In this document: one piece after another, positions 53,272 through 62,096 of the stretch | How the letters are laid out: each line of letters begins with the position of its first letter | Numbering within the stretch: the first letter of the stretch is position 1 | Assembly: GCA_965198565.1 (NCBI GenBank) | Contig: OZ240665.1 | Location: 1,674,001 to 1,738,000 of the forward strand | DNA: 64,000 nucleotides | Direction: 5' to 3' | Source of the DNA: LMUY01 sp965198565 | GTDB lineage: Bacteria; Pseudomonadota; Alphaproteobacteria; Acetobacterales; Acetobacteraceae | Position numbers and translations under genes: made by a program | The notes under the pieces: model-generated | Database searches by the model: none | Told to the model about the DNA's origin: nothing | The model's input: the letters and a program-made list of their open reading frames with translations, nothing else

Positions 53272-53598
53272 TTACTTCACGCTGGAGAAGTGCGTCGGCA
53301 ACAACAACTCGTTGCTGAGCGACGCCACGATCGGCGCCTCCGCCTCGGTCTGTGCCTTCTTCTCGATCCATTCCGGATCGGCCACGAAGGCAGCCCACTT
53401 CTGTTCGCGCTCGGCCAAGCTCTCCCACGCGAGCAAATAGGTCAGCGTGTGGTTCGACGCACCGACCAGCGTGGTCCAGAAGCCCGCCTGCCGAATGCCG
53501 TGCCGCTGCCAGATGCCGAGCGTGATGGTCTCGAACCGGTGCAACAGCGCCGGCAGGCGGTTGGGCAGGCAATGATACACGCGTAGTTCGTAGATCAT
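53272..53598 (-). CDS. NIPSNAP-family protein
   Basis: A 108-residue protein of the NIPSNAP family with a dimeric alpha-beta barrel fold. It opens MIYELRVYHCLPNRLPALLHRFE, then IRQAGFWTTLVGASNHTLTYLLAWESLAERE and KWAAFVADPEW. Biochemical role unknown in bacteria. Placed between two AsmA-like genes on the other strand, with ATG at 53598. Confidence 0.85.
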   Translation of the reverse strand: MIYELRVYHCLPNRLPALLHRFETITLGIWQRHGIRQAGFWTTLVGASNHTLTYLLAWESLAEREQKWAAFVADPEWIEKKAQTEAEAPIVASLSNELLLPTHFSSVK

Positions 53599-53681
53599 CC
53601 GGGCATCTCCTCAGTGTTCGCCACCATGCGCGAGCCGCCTTGCCGCTGCAACCGCGCGAGCCGACGCCACGTTGTGTGGGT

Positions 53682-55760
53682 ATGGACAGCTCCGTCGCAG
53701 CCCGCCCCGCCCCGCCGATCCGGCGCCGCCGCCATATCTGGGCCTGGGTGGTGGGCGTGTTCGGCATTGCCATCATCGCGGTGATCGCGCTGTGGAACTG
53801 GGACTGGTTCCTGCCCCTGGTGGAAGCCCAGGCCAGCACCGCCATCGGCCGCAAAGTCACCGCGCAGCATCTGCACGTGGCCCTGGGCCGGACCACCACC
53901 GTCTCGCTCGACGGCGTGCAGGTGGACGGCGTGCCCGAGTTGGCCGGCGGCAAGCCGTTCGCCAATATCGACAAGCTCTCGGTGGCGCTCGACGTGATGG
54001 CCTACGTGCGTTCCCGCCAGATCGTGATCCCGCAGATCACGGTCGACCACCCGGTGGTCGAGGCGGACCAGGACCTGCAGGGCCACTCGAACTGGCCGAC
54101 CGGCAACACCTCCAGCAGCGACAAGCCCACCAGCAATGCCTCGGCCGCGCCGCAGATCGGCAATCTGGTGATCAACAACGGCCAGGCCCATGTCGCACTC
54201 GCAAAGCTGAAGGCGGATGTGAACCTGGACGTGGCAACCCAGTCCGGCACCGCTGCCAGCTCGGCCGACGCCGGCACGTCCGGCAGCGCGGGCGAGATCG
54301 TGGCCGACGCCCGCGGCACCTACGCCGCCCAGCCGATCACCGGGCATTTCGTCGGCGGCGCCTTGCTCTCGTTGCGGGACAGCGGCCACCCCTATCCGAT
54401 CGACCTGCACCTGGCCAACGGCCAGACCAAGGTCGCGCTGACCGGGACGGTGCAGAACCCGCTGAACTTCGCCGGCGCCGACCTCACGCTGAACTTCACC
54501 GGCCCCGACATGGCGCAATTGACGCCGCTGACGGGCGTGCCGATCCCGCAGACGCCGCCGTTTTCGGTGACGGGCAAGCTCGACTACGCCGACCGCAAGG
54601 TGCGCTTCAACGATTTCCACGGTCGGCTGGGCGACAGCGACCTCAATGGCACCATCGCGGTCGACCCGACCCGGGCGCGGCCGTTCGTGGACGCGACGCT
54701 GTACTCCCATCGCGTCAACCTGGCTGATTTGGGCGGCTTCATCGGCACCACGCCGGGCCAGAAGAACGACGCCAGCGAGACGCCGGCGCAGCGCGAGGCC
54801 TTGGCGCGCAAGGAGGCCAGCAGCGACAAAGTCCTGCCGCAGACGCCGATCAACCTCCCCAAGCTCAGCTTCGCCGACGTCAGCCTGCATTATAAGGGAG
54901 AGCACATCGAGGGCCGGTCGGTGCCGCTCGACAACATCGTGGCCAATCTCGACATAAACGACGGCCGCATAAAGTTGCAGCCGCTGAGCTTCGCAGTCGG
55001 CGGGGGCGATATCGCGCTGCACGCCGACCTCGCCCCCGCGAACACGCACGACGTCAAGGCGCAAGCACGGATCGATCTCGAGCATGTCAGCCTCGCACGG
55101 CTGCTGGCTGCCACTCACTTGGTGGAGGGCGCCGGAACGTTGACGGGCAATGCGGAAATCGACTCCGAGGGCGACTCTTTGGCCAGCCTGCTCGGCCATG
55201 GCAATGGCGGTCTGGCGATGGGCATGTCCGGCGGCAACCTCAGCGCGCTGCTGGTGGACATCGCCGGCTTGGAGGTCGGCAACGCGATCCTCTCGGCCGT
55301 GGGCGTGCCGCAGCGCGCCAACTTGCAATGCTTCGTCGCCGAATACACCCTGACGCACGGCTTGATGCAGACGAAAACCCTGCTCGTCGACACCAGCGAA
55401 GCCGATATCCACGGCACCGGCGACATCAACCTTGCCAACGAGACGATCGACTACAGGCTGGTGACCAAGTCCAAGCATTTCTCCATCGGCACGTTGTCTA
55501 CGCCGATCGACATCACCGGCACGCTGAAGAGCCCGTCGATCAAGCCGGAACTCGGCCCGCTGGCGCTGAAGGGCGGCGCTGCGATCGGGTTGGGCGTGTT
55601 GTTCCCGCCGGCTGCGCTTCTGCCCACGATCCAGTTCGGCACCGGCAACACCGGTGCTTGCCAGGCGGCCGAAGCGCCGGTGGCGAAGGGCGAGACGGCA
55701 ACCCAGGTCGTGGCGCCCCGCCCCGTGGTGCGCCACCCGGTCGTGGAGAAGCGTCGCTAA
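53682..55760 (+). CDS. AsmA-family protein
   Basis: A 692-residue AsmA-family envelope protein. An N-terminal membrane helix (HIWAWVVGVFGIAIIAVIALW) is followed by the AsmA domain, with SKVLPQTPINLPKLSFADVSL-type repeats (about residues 375-400), GTLTGNAEIDSEGDSLASLLGHGNG and DLKSKHFSIG-like strands near the C-terminus (LVTKSKHFSIGTLSTPIDITG). AsmA proteins have a predicted role in lipid transport or outer-membrane assembly. The ATG at 53682 is preferred over an earlier in-frame start. A second family member lies 680 bases upstream, separated by NIPSNAP. Confidence 0.85.
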   Translation: MDSSVAARPAPPIRRRRHIWAWVVGVFGIAIIAVIALWNWDWFLPLVEAQASTAIGRKVTAQHLHVALGRTTTVSLDGVQVDGVPELAGGKPFANIDKLSVALDVMAYVRSRQIVIPQITVDHPVVEADQDLQGHSNWPTGNTSSSDKPTSNASAAPQIGNLVINNGQAHVALAKLKADVNLDVATQSGTAASSADAGTSGSAGEIVADARGTYAAQPITGHFVGGALLSLRDSGHPYPIDLHLANGQTKVALTGTVQNPLNFAGADLTLNFTGPDMAQLTPLTGVPIPQTPPFSVTGKLDYADRKVRFNDFHGRLGDSDLNGTIAVDPTRARPFVDATLYSHRVNLADLGGFIGTTPGQKNDASETPAQREALARKEASSDKVLPQTPINLPKLSFADVSLHYKGEHIEGRSVPLDNIVANLDINDGRIKLQPLSFAVGGGDIALHADLAPANTHDVKAQARIDLEHVSLARLLAATHLVEGAGTLTGNAEIDSEGDSLASLLGHGNGGLAMGMSGGNLSALLVDIAGLEVGNAILSAVGVPQRANLQCFVAEYTLTHGLMQTKTLLVDTSEADIHGTGDINLANETIDYRLVTKSKHFSIGTLSTPIDITGTLKSPSIKPELGPLALKGGAAIGLGVLFPPAALLPTIQFGTGNTGACQAAEAPVAKGETATQVVAPRPVVRHPVVEKRR

Positions 55761-55791
55761 CACCTGGCGTAGTGACGACGATCGGCGGCGG

Positions 55792-57036
55792 TCAGTCCGC
55801 ATCCTCACGCGAGGGCGCGAGCAACCCTTCCGCCGCGGCCATGTAGTCGCGGGTGATCGGCGCCGCCACCAGTGTGTGCGCCAGTTGCAATTGCCACACC
55901 ATCAGCCCGCCGCGGCGGAAGCCGATTTCGCTGCCAGCGAAGTACATCTCGAACATCCGGCACAGCCGCTCGTCATACAGGTCGGCCGTCTTGGTGCGGT
56001 TGACCGCGAAACGGCGGCGCCAGTGCCGCAGCGTCTCGGCATAGTGCATGCGCAGGATTTCGACGTCGGTCGCCACCAGTCCGCTGCGCTCGGAGGCGGC
56101 GAACACCTCGGACAGCGCAGGCGTGTAGCCGCCCGGAAAGATGTAGCGCGCGATCCAGGGATTGGTGTGGCCCGGCCCGTCGCTGCGGCCGATGGCGTGG
56201 AGCAGCGCCACCCCCTCCGGCGCCAGCAAGCCGTGCACGCGCTCGAAGAACGCCCGGTAATGGTTCACTCCGACATGTTCGAACATCCCGACGGAGACGA
56301 TCCGGTCGAACGGACCCGGCACCGCCGGGTCGCGGTAGTCCAGCAGCTCGAACTGGACCCGGTCCTCCAGCCCGGCCTGGGCGGCGCGGATGCGGGCGCG
56401 GGTCAGTTGCTCGGTGCTGAGCGTGACGCCGAACACCCGCGCGCCATAGTCGCGGGCCAGGGTGAGCGCCATGCCGCCCCAGCCGCAGCCGATGTCCAGC
56501 ACGCGCAGGTTGGGGCGGTCGAGTAGCAGCTTGGCGGCTATGTGGCGCTTCTTGGCGGCTTGCGCCTCCTCCAGCGTTTCGCGGCCGGTGCGGAAATAGG
56601 CGCAGGAATATTGCCAATCGGCATCCAGGAACAACCCGTAGAGCCGGTCGCCGATGTCGTAATGGTGCGCCACATTGCGGCGGGAGCGTGCCGCGGGGTT
56701 CCACTGCGCCAGCGGCTTGGCGACGCGCCGGAGCTTGCCGAACAGGTCCAGCCCTGGATGCGGACCGCCGCGATCCTGGTTCTCCATCAGCACGTCGAGC
56801 ACATCGTAGATGGTTCCCCCGAGCGGAACCAACTCGCCGTCCATGTAGGCCTCGCCCAACGTCAACGCCGGGTCGGTAATGAGGCGGCGGATGGCCCTTG
56901 CGGTACGGAACTCCAACCCGGCGGCGGGCACGGCGTCTGCGCCGCCATAGCTGACGAACCGTCCACTGGGATAGCGCACCGACAAGCGGCCGCGCAAAAT
57001 GAACCGTTTGAGTATGCCGTCGAGCAACGTTTCCAT
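55792..57036 (-). CDS. Cyclopropane-fatty-acyl-phospholipid synthase family methyltransferase
   Basis: SAM-dependent methyltransferase of 414 residues of the CFA synthase family, which modifies unsaturated phospholipid acyl chains at the membrane. An N-terminal domain (FILRGRLSVRYPSGR, LGEAYMDGELVPLGG) is followed by RRNVAHHYDIGDRLYGLFLD, motif I VLDIGCGWGGMALTLARDYG, and SVGMFEHVGVNHYRAFFERVHGLL with the bicarbonate/Glu region. GGGGGGAG precedes the ATG at 57036. Convergent with the AsmA gene. Confidence 0.92.
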   Translation of the reverse strand: METLLDGILKRFILRGRLSVRYPSGRFVSYGGADAVPAAGLEFRTARAIRRLITDPALTLGEAYMDGELVPLGGTIYDVLDVLMENQDRGGPHPGLDLFGKLRRVAKPLAQWNPAARSRRNVAHHYDIGDRLYGLFLDADWQYSCAYFRTGRETLEEAQAAKKRHIAAKLLLDRPNLRVLDIGCGWGGMALTLARDYGARVFGVTLSTEQLTRARIRAAQAGLEDRVQFELLDYRDPAVPGPFDRIVSVGMFEHVGVNHYRAFFERVHGLLAPEGVALLHAIGRSDGPGHTNPWIARYIFPGGYTPALSEVFAASERSGLVATDVEILRMHYAETLRHWRRRFAVNRTKTADLYDERLCRMFEMYFAGSEIGFRRGGLMVWQLQLAHTLVAAPITRDYMAAAEGLLAPSREDAD

Positions 57037-57141
57037 CCCACTCCCCCCAAATCGGGGAGTGAGCATGACCAATCGTTAAGACCTCGTCAAAATCCTATGA
57101 GAGGTTTCTTGACAAACAAGCGTGACATCAAAAGCTGACGG

Positions 57142-57723
57142 TTACTCCGGCAGCGTGCCGGGCTCCACGCCGGGGTCGAACAGGGCGGCGATCTCCTGGT
57201 CGGCGGCGGCTTCCTCGTCGTCCGCGGTCTGGCCGATGCGCTCGCCGCGGGCTTGCTTGTCGGCCTCCTCCGGGCTGCGGGCGACGTTGACCGTGACTGG
57301 CAGCGACACTTCGGGGTGCAGCACGACCCGCACCTTGGACAGGCCCAGCGACTTGATCGGCTGTTCCAGCACGACCTGCTGGCGGCCGATGGTGAGCCCC
57401 GCCTCGATGCAGCCATCGGCCACGTCCCGCGCGGAGACCGACCCGTAGAGGTTCCCCGCGTCACTGGCCTGGCGGATGATGACGACGCTGAGTTCGCCGA
57501 TCCGCTCGGCGAGGCGCTCGGCCTCTTCGCGGCGGCGCAGGTTCTGCGCTTCGAGCTGCACGCGCTGGGTCTCGAACTGCTCGCGGTTGGCCTTGCTGGC
57601 GCGCTGGGCCATTTTCTGCGGCAGCAGGTAGTTGCGGGCATAGCCGGGCTTCACGCGCACGATGTCGCCCATTTGGCCGAGCTTTTCGACGCGCTGCATC
57701 AGGATGAGTTCGACGGCGGCCAT
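57142..57723 (-). CDS. rplI: 50S ribosomal protein L9
   Basis: Large-subunit protein with the N-terminal signature GDIVRVKPGYARNYLLPQKMA, preceded by LILMQRVEKLGQMG, then a connecting helix and the C-terminal 23S rRNA-binding domain. At 193 residues it is longer than the E. coli protein (149), with an acidic C-terminal extension (DDEEAAADQEIAALFDPG). It is the last gene in rpsF-rpsR-rplI, spaced 13 bases from rpsR. Confidence 0.97.
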   Translation of the reverse strand: MAAVELILMQRVEKLGQMGDIVRVKPGYARNYLLPQKMAQRASKANREQFETQRVQLEAQNLRRREEAERLAERIGELSVVIIRQASDAGNLYGSVSARDVADGCIEAGLTIGRQQVVLEQPIKSLGLSKVRVVLHPEVSLPVTVNVARSPEEADKQARGERIGQTADDEEAAADQEIAALFDPGVEPGTLPE

Positions 57724-57736
57724 GGCAGTCGCCTCC

Positions 57737-58021
57737 TCAGGAGAGAATGTAGGGGAGCAGGGCGAGGAAGCGCGCCCGCTTGATGGCTTGGGCCAGTTCG
57801 CGCTGCTTCTTGGCGGAGACGGCGGTGATCCGGCTGGGCACGATCTTGCCGCGCTCGCTGAGGAAGCGGGACAGCAGCCGCACGTCCTTGTAGTCGATCA
57901 CGGGGGCGTTGGGGCCGGAGAACGGGCAGGACTTGCGGCGGCGGTAGAACGGCCGGCGGGCGCCGACGGCGGAGCGCCGGGCGGCTGGATTGACGTCGCT
58001 GTCGAGGGTGGCGTCGGACAT
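57737..58021 (-). CDS. rpsR: 30S ribosomal protein S18
   Basis: Small-subunit protein of 94 residues, with FYRRRKSCPFSGPNAPVIDYKDVRLLSRFLSE (in parts) and the KKQRELAQAIKRARFLALLP C-terminal core. It pairs with S6 on the 30S platform. It lies between rpsF and rplI in the usual order. Confidence 0.97.
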   Translation of the reverse strand: MSDATLDSDVNPAARRSAVGARRPFYRRRKSCPFSGPNAPVIDYKDVRLLSRFLSERGKIVPSRITAVSAKKQRELAQAIKRARFLALLPYILS

Positions 58022-58024
58022 GGC

Positions 58025-58492
58025 TTATTCCTCCACCAGGTTGAAGCCGCCGTCGCGGCTGAATTCGTCGCGGGCACGGAACTCCTCGCGGTCGTCAAAG
58101 CCGCGCTTGCGCCCGCTCTCGAACCGCCCGGACGGCTTGGGGCCGCGGAAGGTGCGCTCGCGGTCGTCGGACTTGCGCGACAGGATGGAAGAGGGTTCCT
58201 CGGTGATTTCGTCGACGCGGATGGTCATGAACCGCAGCACGTCCTCGTTGAGGCCCAGCTGGCGCTCCATTTCGTTGATGGAGGCGGGCGGGGCGTCGAT
58301 CCCCAGCAGCATGTAGTGGCCCTTGCGGTTCTTCTTGATGCGGTAGGCGAGGGAGCGCAGGCCCCAATACTCGCGCTTCTGGATCGCGCCGCCATCGATT
58401 TCGAGCTGGGTTGCCACCGCGTCGGCGACGGCCTCGACTTGTTGCTGCGTGACGTCGTTGCGCGCGATCAGCACGCATTCATAGAGTGGCAT
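58025..58492 (-). CDS. rpsF: 30S ribosomal protein S6
   Basis: Small-subunit protein with MPLYECVLIARNDVTQQQVEAVAD at the start and KREYWGLRSLAYRIKKNRKGHYMLL. After the normal S6 fold (about 100 residues) there is a C-terminal extension rich in Arg/Asp/Gly/Phe, common in alphaproteobacteria. 155 residues. First gene of the rpsF-rpsR-rplI operon, whose promoter should lie within 58493-58770. Confidence 0.97.
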   Translation of the reverse strand: MPLYECVLIARNDVTQQQVEAVADAVATQLEIDGGAIQKREYWGLRSLAYRIKKNRKGHYMLLGIDAPPASINEMERQLGLNEDVLRFMTIRVDEITEEPSSILSRKSDDRERTFRGPKPSGRFESGRKRGFDDREEFRARDEFSRDGGFNLVEE

Positions 58493-58770
58493 GTGTGGTC
58501 CCTATGGCTGGATCGGCCCGGCATGGGCATAGCCGGGGGCAGCCAAGCCCCCAGCAGGGAAGGCGCGGCTTGGATCACGGCGGGGCGGGGTTGTCAAGCG
58601 GGTTTGCGCTCGAGGCCAGGGCAATCGCATTTGGCCGAGCCGCGAGATCTGCGATGATGAGCGCGCCGCCGATCACGCCCCGGCAACGCCGAGCGGCTGC
58701 TGCGCTTGGGCGATCATCGGTGGTAGAGCCAGCGCGCTGTGGCTCGCTTAACAAAGTTGAGGTGTCCATT

Positions 58771-59307
58771 GTGTTGAAAGCTGTGCTCAAGCATCCAGTG
58801 CTGGCCGACGTCGCCATTGGCCTGTTTGCGGGGCTAGCGGCAACGCAACTGACAAACGTCGCACAAAGGCCATTAAAGTGGCTGACCCCTGATCGTGTTG
58901 CGTTTCGGGAAAGGCTTGCCCGCCCCGGCGCATCATCGTCCCTCGTTGCGGCCGAGAAAGTCACCCAACAAGTGGGTGTCTCGCCAAGCCGGCGGCAGAT
59001 GGAGTTTCTGGGGACGGCAATTCACTTCGGAACCGGCATAGCGTGGGGGCCGGTTTACGGCCTGCTACGCCGCTATGTCGGCTTGCGGCCGGTTGGCGCC
59101 GCTCTGACGAGCGGAGCCGCCATGTCCCTGATCCTGGATGAGGGCTTGGTGCCTGTCCTTGGCCTGAGCGCTCCCAATCGGCGCTACCCGGCGTTCACCC
59201 GTGTGCGAGGGCTGCTTGCTCACCTCGTTTATGGAGCGGCCGTGGGGTTGGCGGATGAAGGGCTCGGTCGTTTGGTGAAGCGGCCCACACGGTCGCGTAC
59301 TGCGTGA
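58771..59307 (+). CDS. Predicted membrane protein, DUF1440-like
   Basis: A 178-residue hydrophobic protein. Segments such as VLADVAIGLFAGLAATQLTN, GTGIAWGPVYGLLRRYVGL and GLLAHLVYGAAVGLADEGL could span the membrane, and FRERLARPGASSSLVAAEKVTQ forms a charged loop. The overall pattern resembles DUF1440/YagU-like inner-membrane proteins, without certainty. GTG at 58771 has GAGG nine bases upstream; the frame is open farther upstream but without start support. Function unknown. Confidence 0.6.
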   Translation: MLKAVLKHPVLADVAIGLFAGLAATQLTNVAQRPLKWLTPDRVAFRERLARPGASSSLVAAEKVTQQVGVSPSRRQMEFLGTAIHFGTGIAWGPVYGLLRRYVGLRPVGAALTSGAAMSLILDEGLVPVLGLSAPNRRYPAFTRVRGLLAHLVYGAAVGLADEGLGRLVKRPTRSRTA

Positions 59308-59471
59308 TCAACGGCTCGCCTCCGGACAGGTGGATGGACCCGCGGAGCCCGCCATTGCGTGACGCAGGCTGCCTGTGCAAGGGGCACCTCCCATGCAGCG
59401 GTCGAGGCCGGTCGCGGCTTGCGTTCGCCCCATGCACTTCGTAAGTCGACCTGGCTCAGGGAGACGCTGCA

Positions 59472-60680
59472 ATGCCGTCACGGTCGACGTTCTGCCTGCT
59501 TGTCGTCGCAGTGGGTCTCAGCATCGGGGGGCTCAGCACCGGCGCACGGGCGGCGGACCCGGCGCCGATCCGGATCACCGTGATCGCCGACCTCAATGAC
59601 GACATCTACGATGCCAGAGCCGGCCGCGGCGGTGTGGACGCGACCCGCATGGCCGTCGCCGATTTCGGCGGTTCGGTGCTCGGCCGGCCGGTGGTGGTCG
59701 ATGCGCTGAACGACCACAACAAGGCAGCCGAGGCGCCCGGTTTGGCGACCCAGGCCTATGATGCTGGCGCCGACCTGTTGATGGACCTGCAGAACGCCCC
59801 CATCGCGGTGGCTGTCAGCAAGGTCGCGACGCAACGCCATAAGCTCGCGATCAGCACCAACTCGGCCAGCCCCGCGCTCAACCGTGGCGCATGCAGCCGC
59901 TACTTCTACCACTATTCCTACGATTCCATCGCGATCGAGTCGGCAACGGCGAATTATCTCGCGGCACAGCCGAACGGCAAACGCTGGGTCATGGTGGCTG
60001 CGGATGCCGGGTTCGGCCGCGGTGCCGTTGCAACCTTCACCCCTCTCATCGCGGCGCATGGCGGGGAGGTGCTGAAAACCTTCATCGTGCCGCTGGAAAC
60101 GACGGATTTTTCGGCCGTGCTGGAAGAGGTAAGCGGCCTCCATCCGGACGTGGTCGCCATGTTCAGCGCCGGCGCCCAGGCGGACGATGCCGTGTCCGCC
60201 GCCACGAAGGCCGGGCTGAACGCGCAGGTCACGACCGCCGTGCTGTTCTTGTCGGACGTGGACCGGATCAAGGATGGCTACGCGGGCGTGGTGGCCGCAG
60301 TCCCTTGGTATTGGGGGTTGGACGCGGCGTCCCGCGCCTGGGCCGACCGCTTCGCCGCCAGCCACGCCGGGCTGCGCCCGACGGCCCCGCAGGCTGCCGA
60401 CTACTCCGCCACCACGCAGTGGCTGACCGCCGTGCGCGAGGCCGGCACCACGGACGCCGATGCCGTGATCCGCACGCTCGATGGCCGCAAATTCAACGAC
60501 ATGTTCGCCCATGATGGGGAGTTCCGCGCCAGCGACCATGCCGTCGTGCACGACCTTTATATCGTCAAGGTCAAGCCATCGGCTCAGGTGACGGAGCCCC
60601 ATGCGTGGTTCGACGTGCTGGCCACCGTTCCGGCAACGGCGGCGTTCCCAGCCAACAGCGACTGCAAGATGCCGCAATGA
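59472..60680 (+). CDS. ABC transporter substrate-binding protein, branched-chain amino-acid type
   Basis: Periplasmic binding protein of 402 residues, type-1 fold (LivJ/K-like). A signal peptide (MPSRSTFCLLVVAVGLSIGGLSTGARAAD) is followed by IRITVIADLNDDIYD, GVDATRMAVADFGG, ATQAYDAGADLLMDL and GKRWVMVAADAGFGRGAVATFTP. These are typical for amino-acid or urea/amide uptake. No permease or ATPase is adjacent. Following on the opposite strand are a class I/II aminotransferase and then a divergent GntR gene, which hints at a shared amino-acid metabolism. Confidence 0.88.
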   Translation: MPSRSTFCLLVVAVGLSIGGLSTGARAADPAPIRITVIADLNDDIYDARAGRGGVDATRMAVADFGGSVLGRPVVVDALNDHNKAAEAPGLATQAYDAGADLLMDLQNAPIAVAVSKVATQRHKLAISTNSASPALNRGACSRYFYHYSYDSIAIESATANYLAAQPNGKRWVMVAADAGFGRGAVATFTPLIAAHGGEVLKTFIVPLETTDFSAVLEEVSGLHPDVVAMFSAGAQADDAVSAATKAGLNAQVTTAVLFLSDVDRIKDGYAGVVAAVPWYWGLDAASRAWADRFAASHAGLRPTAPQAADYSATTQWLTAVREAGTTDADAVIRTLDGRKFNDMFAHDGEFRASDHAVVHDLYIVKVKPSAQVTEPHAWFDVLATVPATAAFPANSDCKMPQ

Positions 60681-60895
60681 CCGTGATCGGCGCCCGTAGA
60701 CCCACACCCTTGCAGGACTCGCTGGCGGCTCTGCAGGTCCAGCGAGAGCGTTTTCCCACCTGACTGATATCAGGCAACAGTCATGCAGGTACGTTGATGG
60801 CGCTCATCAGCGATGGCGTTGATTAGAGCTGGCGCTTATCAGCTCGAAATGCGCCGACTGAGGGTGCTGCCGCTTTCGCTCCCTTTTTTGGGCCA

Positions 60896-62059
60896 TTATT
60901 TGGCGAGCGCGGCGCGGACGGCCGGGCCCAAGCGCCGCAGCCGCTCGACTGGCTCGTTGGCAAACACGAAGCGGATATAATCCGCCCCATGCGCCTCGCC
61001 CCAGCCAGCCATCCCCAACGCGCAAACGTTCTGCGCCAGCAGGCGCTTGGACATCGCCTCACCATCCAGCCCGAAATCCGAGACGCGCAGCAGCGTCGAC
61101 CAGCCGCCGGCGGGCATGCCGAAGGGCAGGCCATCCAAGGCTTCGGCCACCGCGTCGCGCCTTCGCTCCAACTCGGCCAAATAGGCTGGCATCGTGCCCG
61201 CCGAGCGCTCCAGCGCCACGGCGGCCGCGTCCTGGGCGATGCCGACAGGCACGACAACGTTGGCCAGCGAGACGGCGAGCAGGTCGGGCACCAGCCAGTC
61301 CGGCGCCACGGTCCAGCCGACCCGCCAGCCGATCATGCGCAGCTCCTTGGAAGCGGCCCCCACCGTGACGGTGCGCTCAGCCATGCCCGGCAGGCCCGCC
61401 GGATGGATCACCCGGCGCCCGTTGAACAGCAGGCGCTCCATTGCGGTATCCAGGATGAGCAGCAGATCGTTCGCCGTGCAGAGTTCGCCCACCAAGGCCC
61501 AGTCTTCGGCGTCCAGCACGCCGCCGCTGGGCATAGACGGCGACATCAGCAGCATGGACCGGGTGCGTGGCCCGACCGCGGCGCGGAGCGCGTCGCGGTC
61601 CAGCCGCCAGGGTGCCCCCGGCGTGAAGATGAACGGGACTTGCCGCGGCACGCCGCCCGCCAGGCGCACGCGGTTCAGCAGGCCGGCATAGGTCGGGTCG
61701 GTTACGACAACCTCGTCGCCGACCTCGGTGGTGGCGAGCAGCGCGTTCAGCAAGCCGGAAAGCCCGCCCGCGACGATGATGCAGTTTTCGGTGGTGTAGT
61801 TGACGCCGGACAGGCTGGAGACGTGCGCCGCGGCGACCCGGCGCAAATGCTCCTGGCCGACCAACGGGAGATAGCTGTTGGCCGGGTCCTCGGCCGCGGC
61901 CTCCCGCGTTCGAGCGATGGCGTGCGGGTCAGGCGCGATGTCGGTATCCAGGTTCTCGAGCCGCAGTAAATCTCGGCCGGACGCGTCGCCGATGGAGCCC
62001 ATGCGGTCCACGCCAATGGCAGCGATGTGCTGCATCCGTGCAGGGCGAGGTCCAACCAT
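60896..62059 (-). CDS. Class I/II aminotransferase
   Basis: PLP-dependent fold-type I aminotransferase of 387 residues. Landmarks are NSYLPLVGQEHLRRVAAAHV, FVITDPTYAG-like VVVTDPTYAGLLN, the normally NPxNPTG segment read here as SPSMPSGGVL, and the PLP Lys in AASKELRMIGWRVGW. The atypical SPSMPSGG replaces the Asn that usually contacts PLP in this loop, so specificity may differ. ATG 62059 was chosen because GAAGGAAG lies just upstream; an upstream GTG at 62074 lacks such a site. Divergent from the GntR gene over a 37-base gap. Confidence 0.85.
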   Translation of the reverse strand: MVGPRPARMQHIAAIGVDRMGSIGDASGRDLLRLENLDTDIAPDPHAIARTREAAAEDPANSYLPLVGQEHLRRVAAAHVSSLSGVNYTTENCIIVAGGLSGLLNALLATTEVGDEVVVTDPTYAGLLNRVRLAGGVPRQVPFIFTPGAPWRLDRDALRAAVGPRTRSMLLMSPSMPSGGVLDAEDWALVGELCTANDLLLILDTAMERLLFNGRRVIHPAGLPGMAERTVTVGAASKELRMIGWRVGWTVAPDWLVPDLLAVSLANVVVPVGIAQDAAAVALERSAGTMPAYLAELERRRDAVAEALDGLPFGMPAGGWSTLLRVSDFGLDGEAMSKRLLAQNVCALGMAGWGEAHGADYIRFVFANEPVERLRRLGPAVRAALAK

Positions 62060-62074
62060 CGAGACTTCCTTCAC

Positions 62075-62086
62075 ATTATCGATTAT
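62075..62086. promoter_or_regulatory. Possible operator between divergent aminotransferase and gntR
   Basis: ATTATCGATTAT is palindromic except for one mismatched pair and is AT-rich in a GC-rich setting. It lies in the 37-base gap between divergent start codons, so the GntR protein may repress both genes from here. Pattern-based inference. Confidence 0.45.
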
Positions 62087-62096
62087 CTATGACTTC

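Noticed and set aside
53036..53974. A 312-codon minus-strand frame reading through the NIPSNAP gene
   Set aside because: It is out of frame with NIPSNAP and overlaps the AsmA start; only the last 41 codons with a helix could be real and are listed separately.
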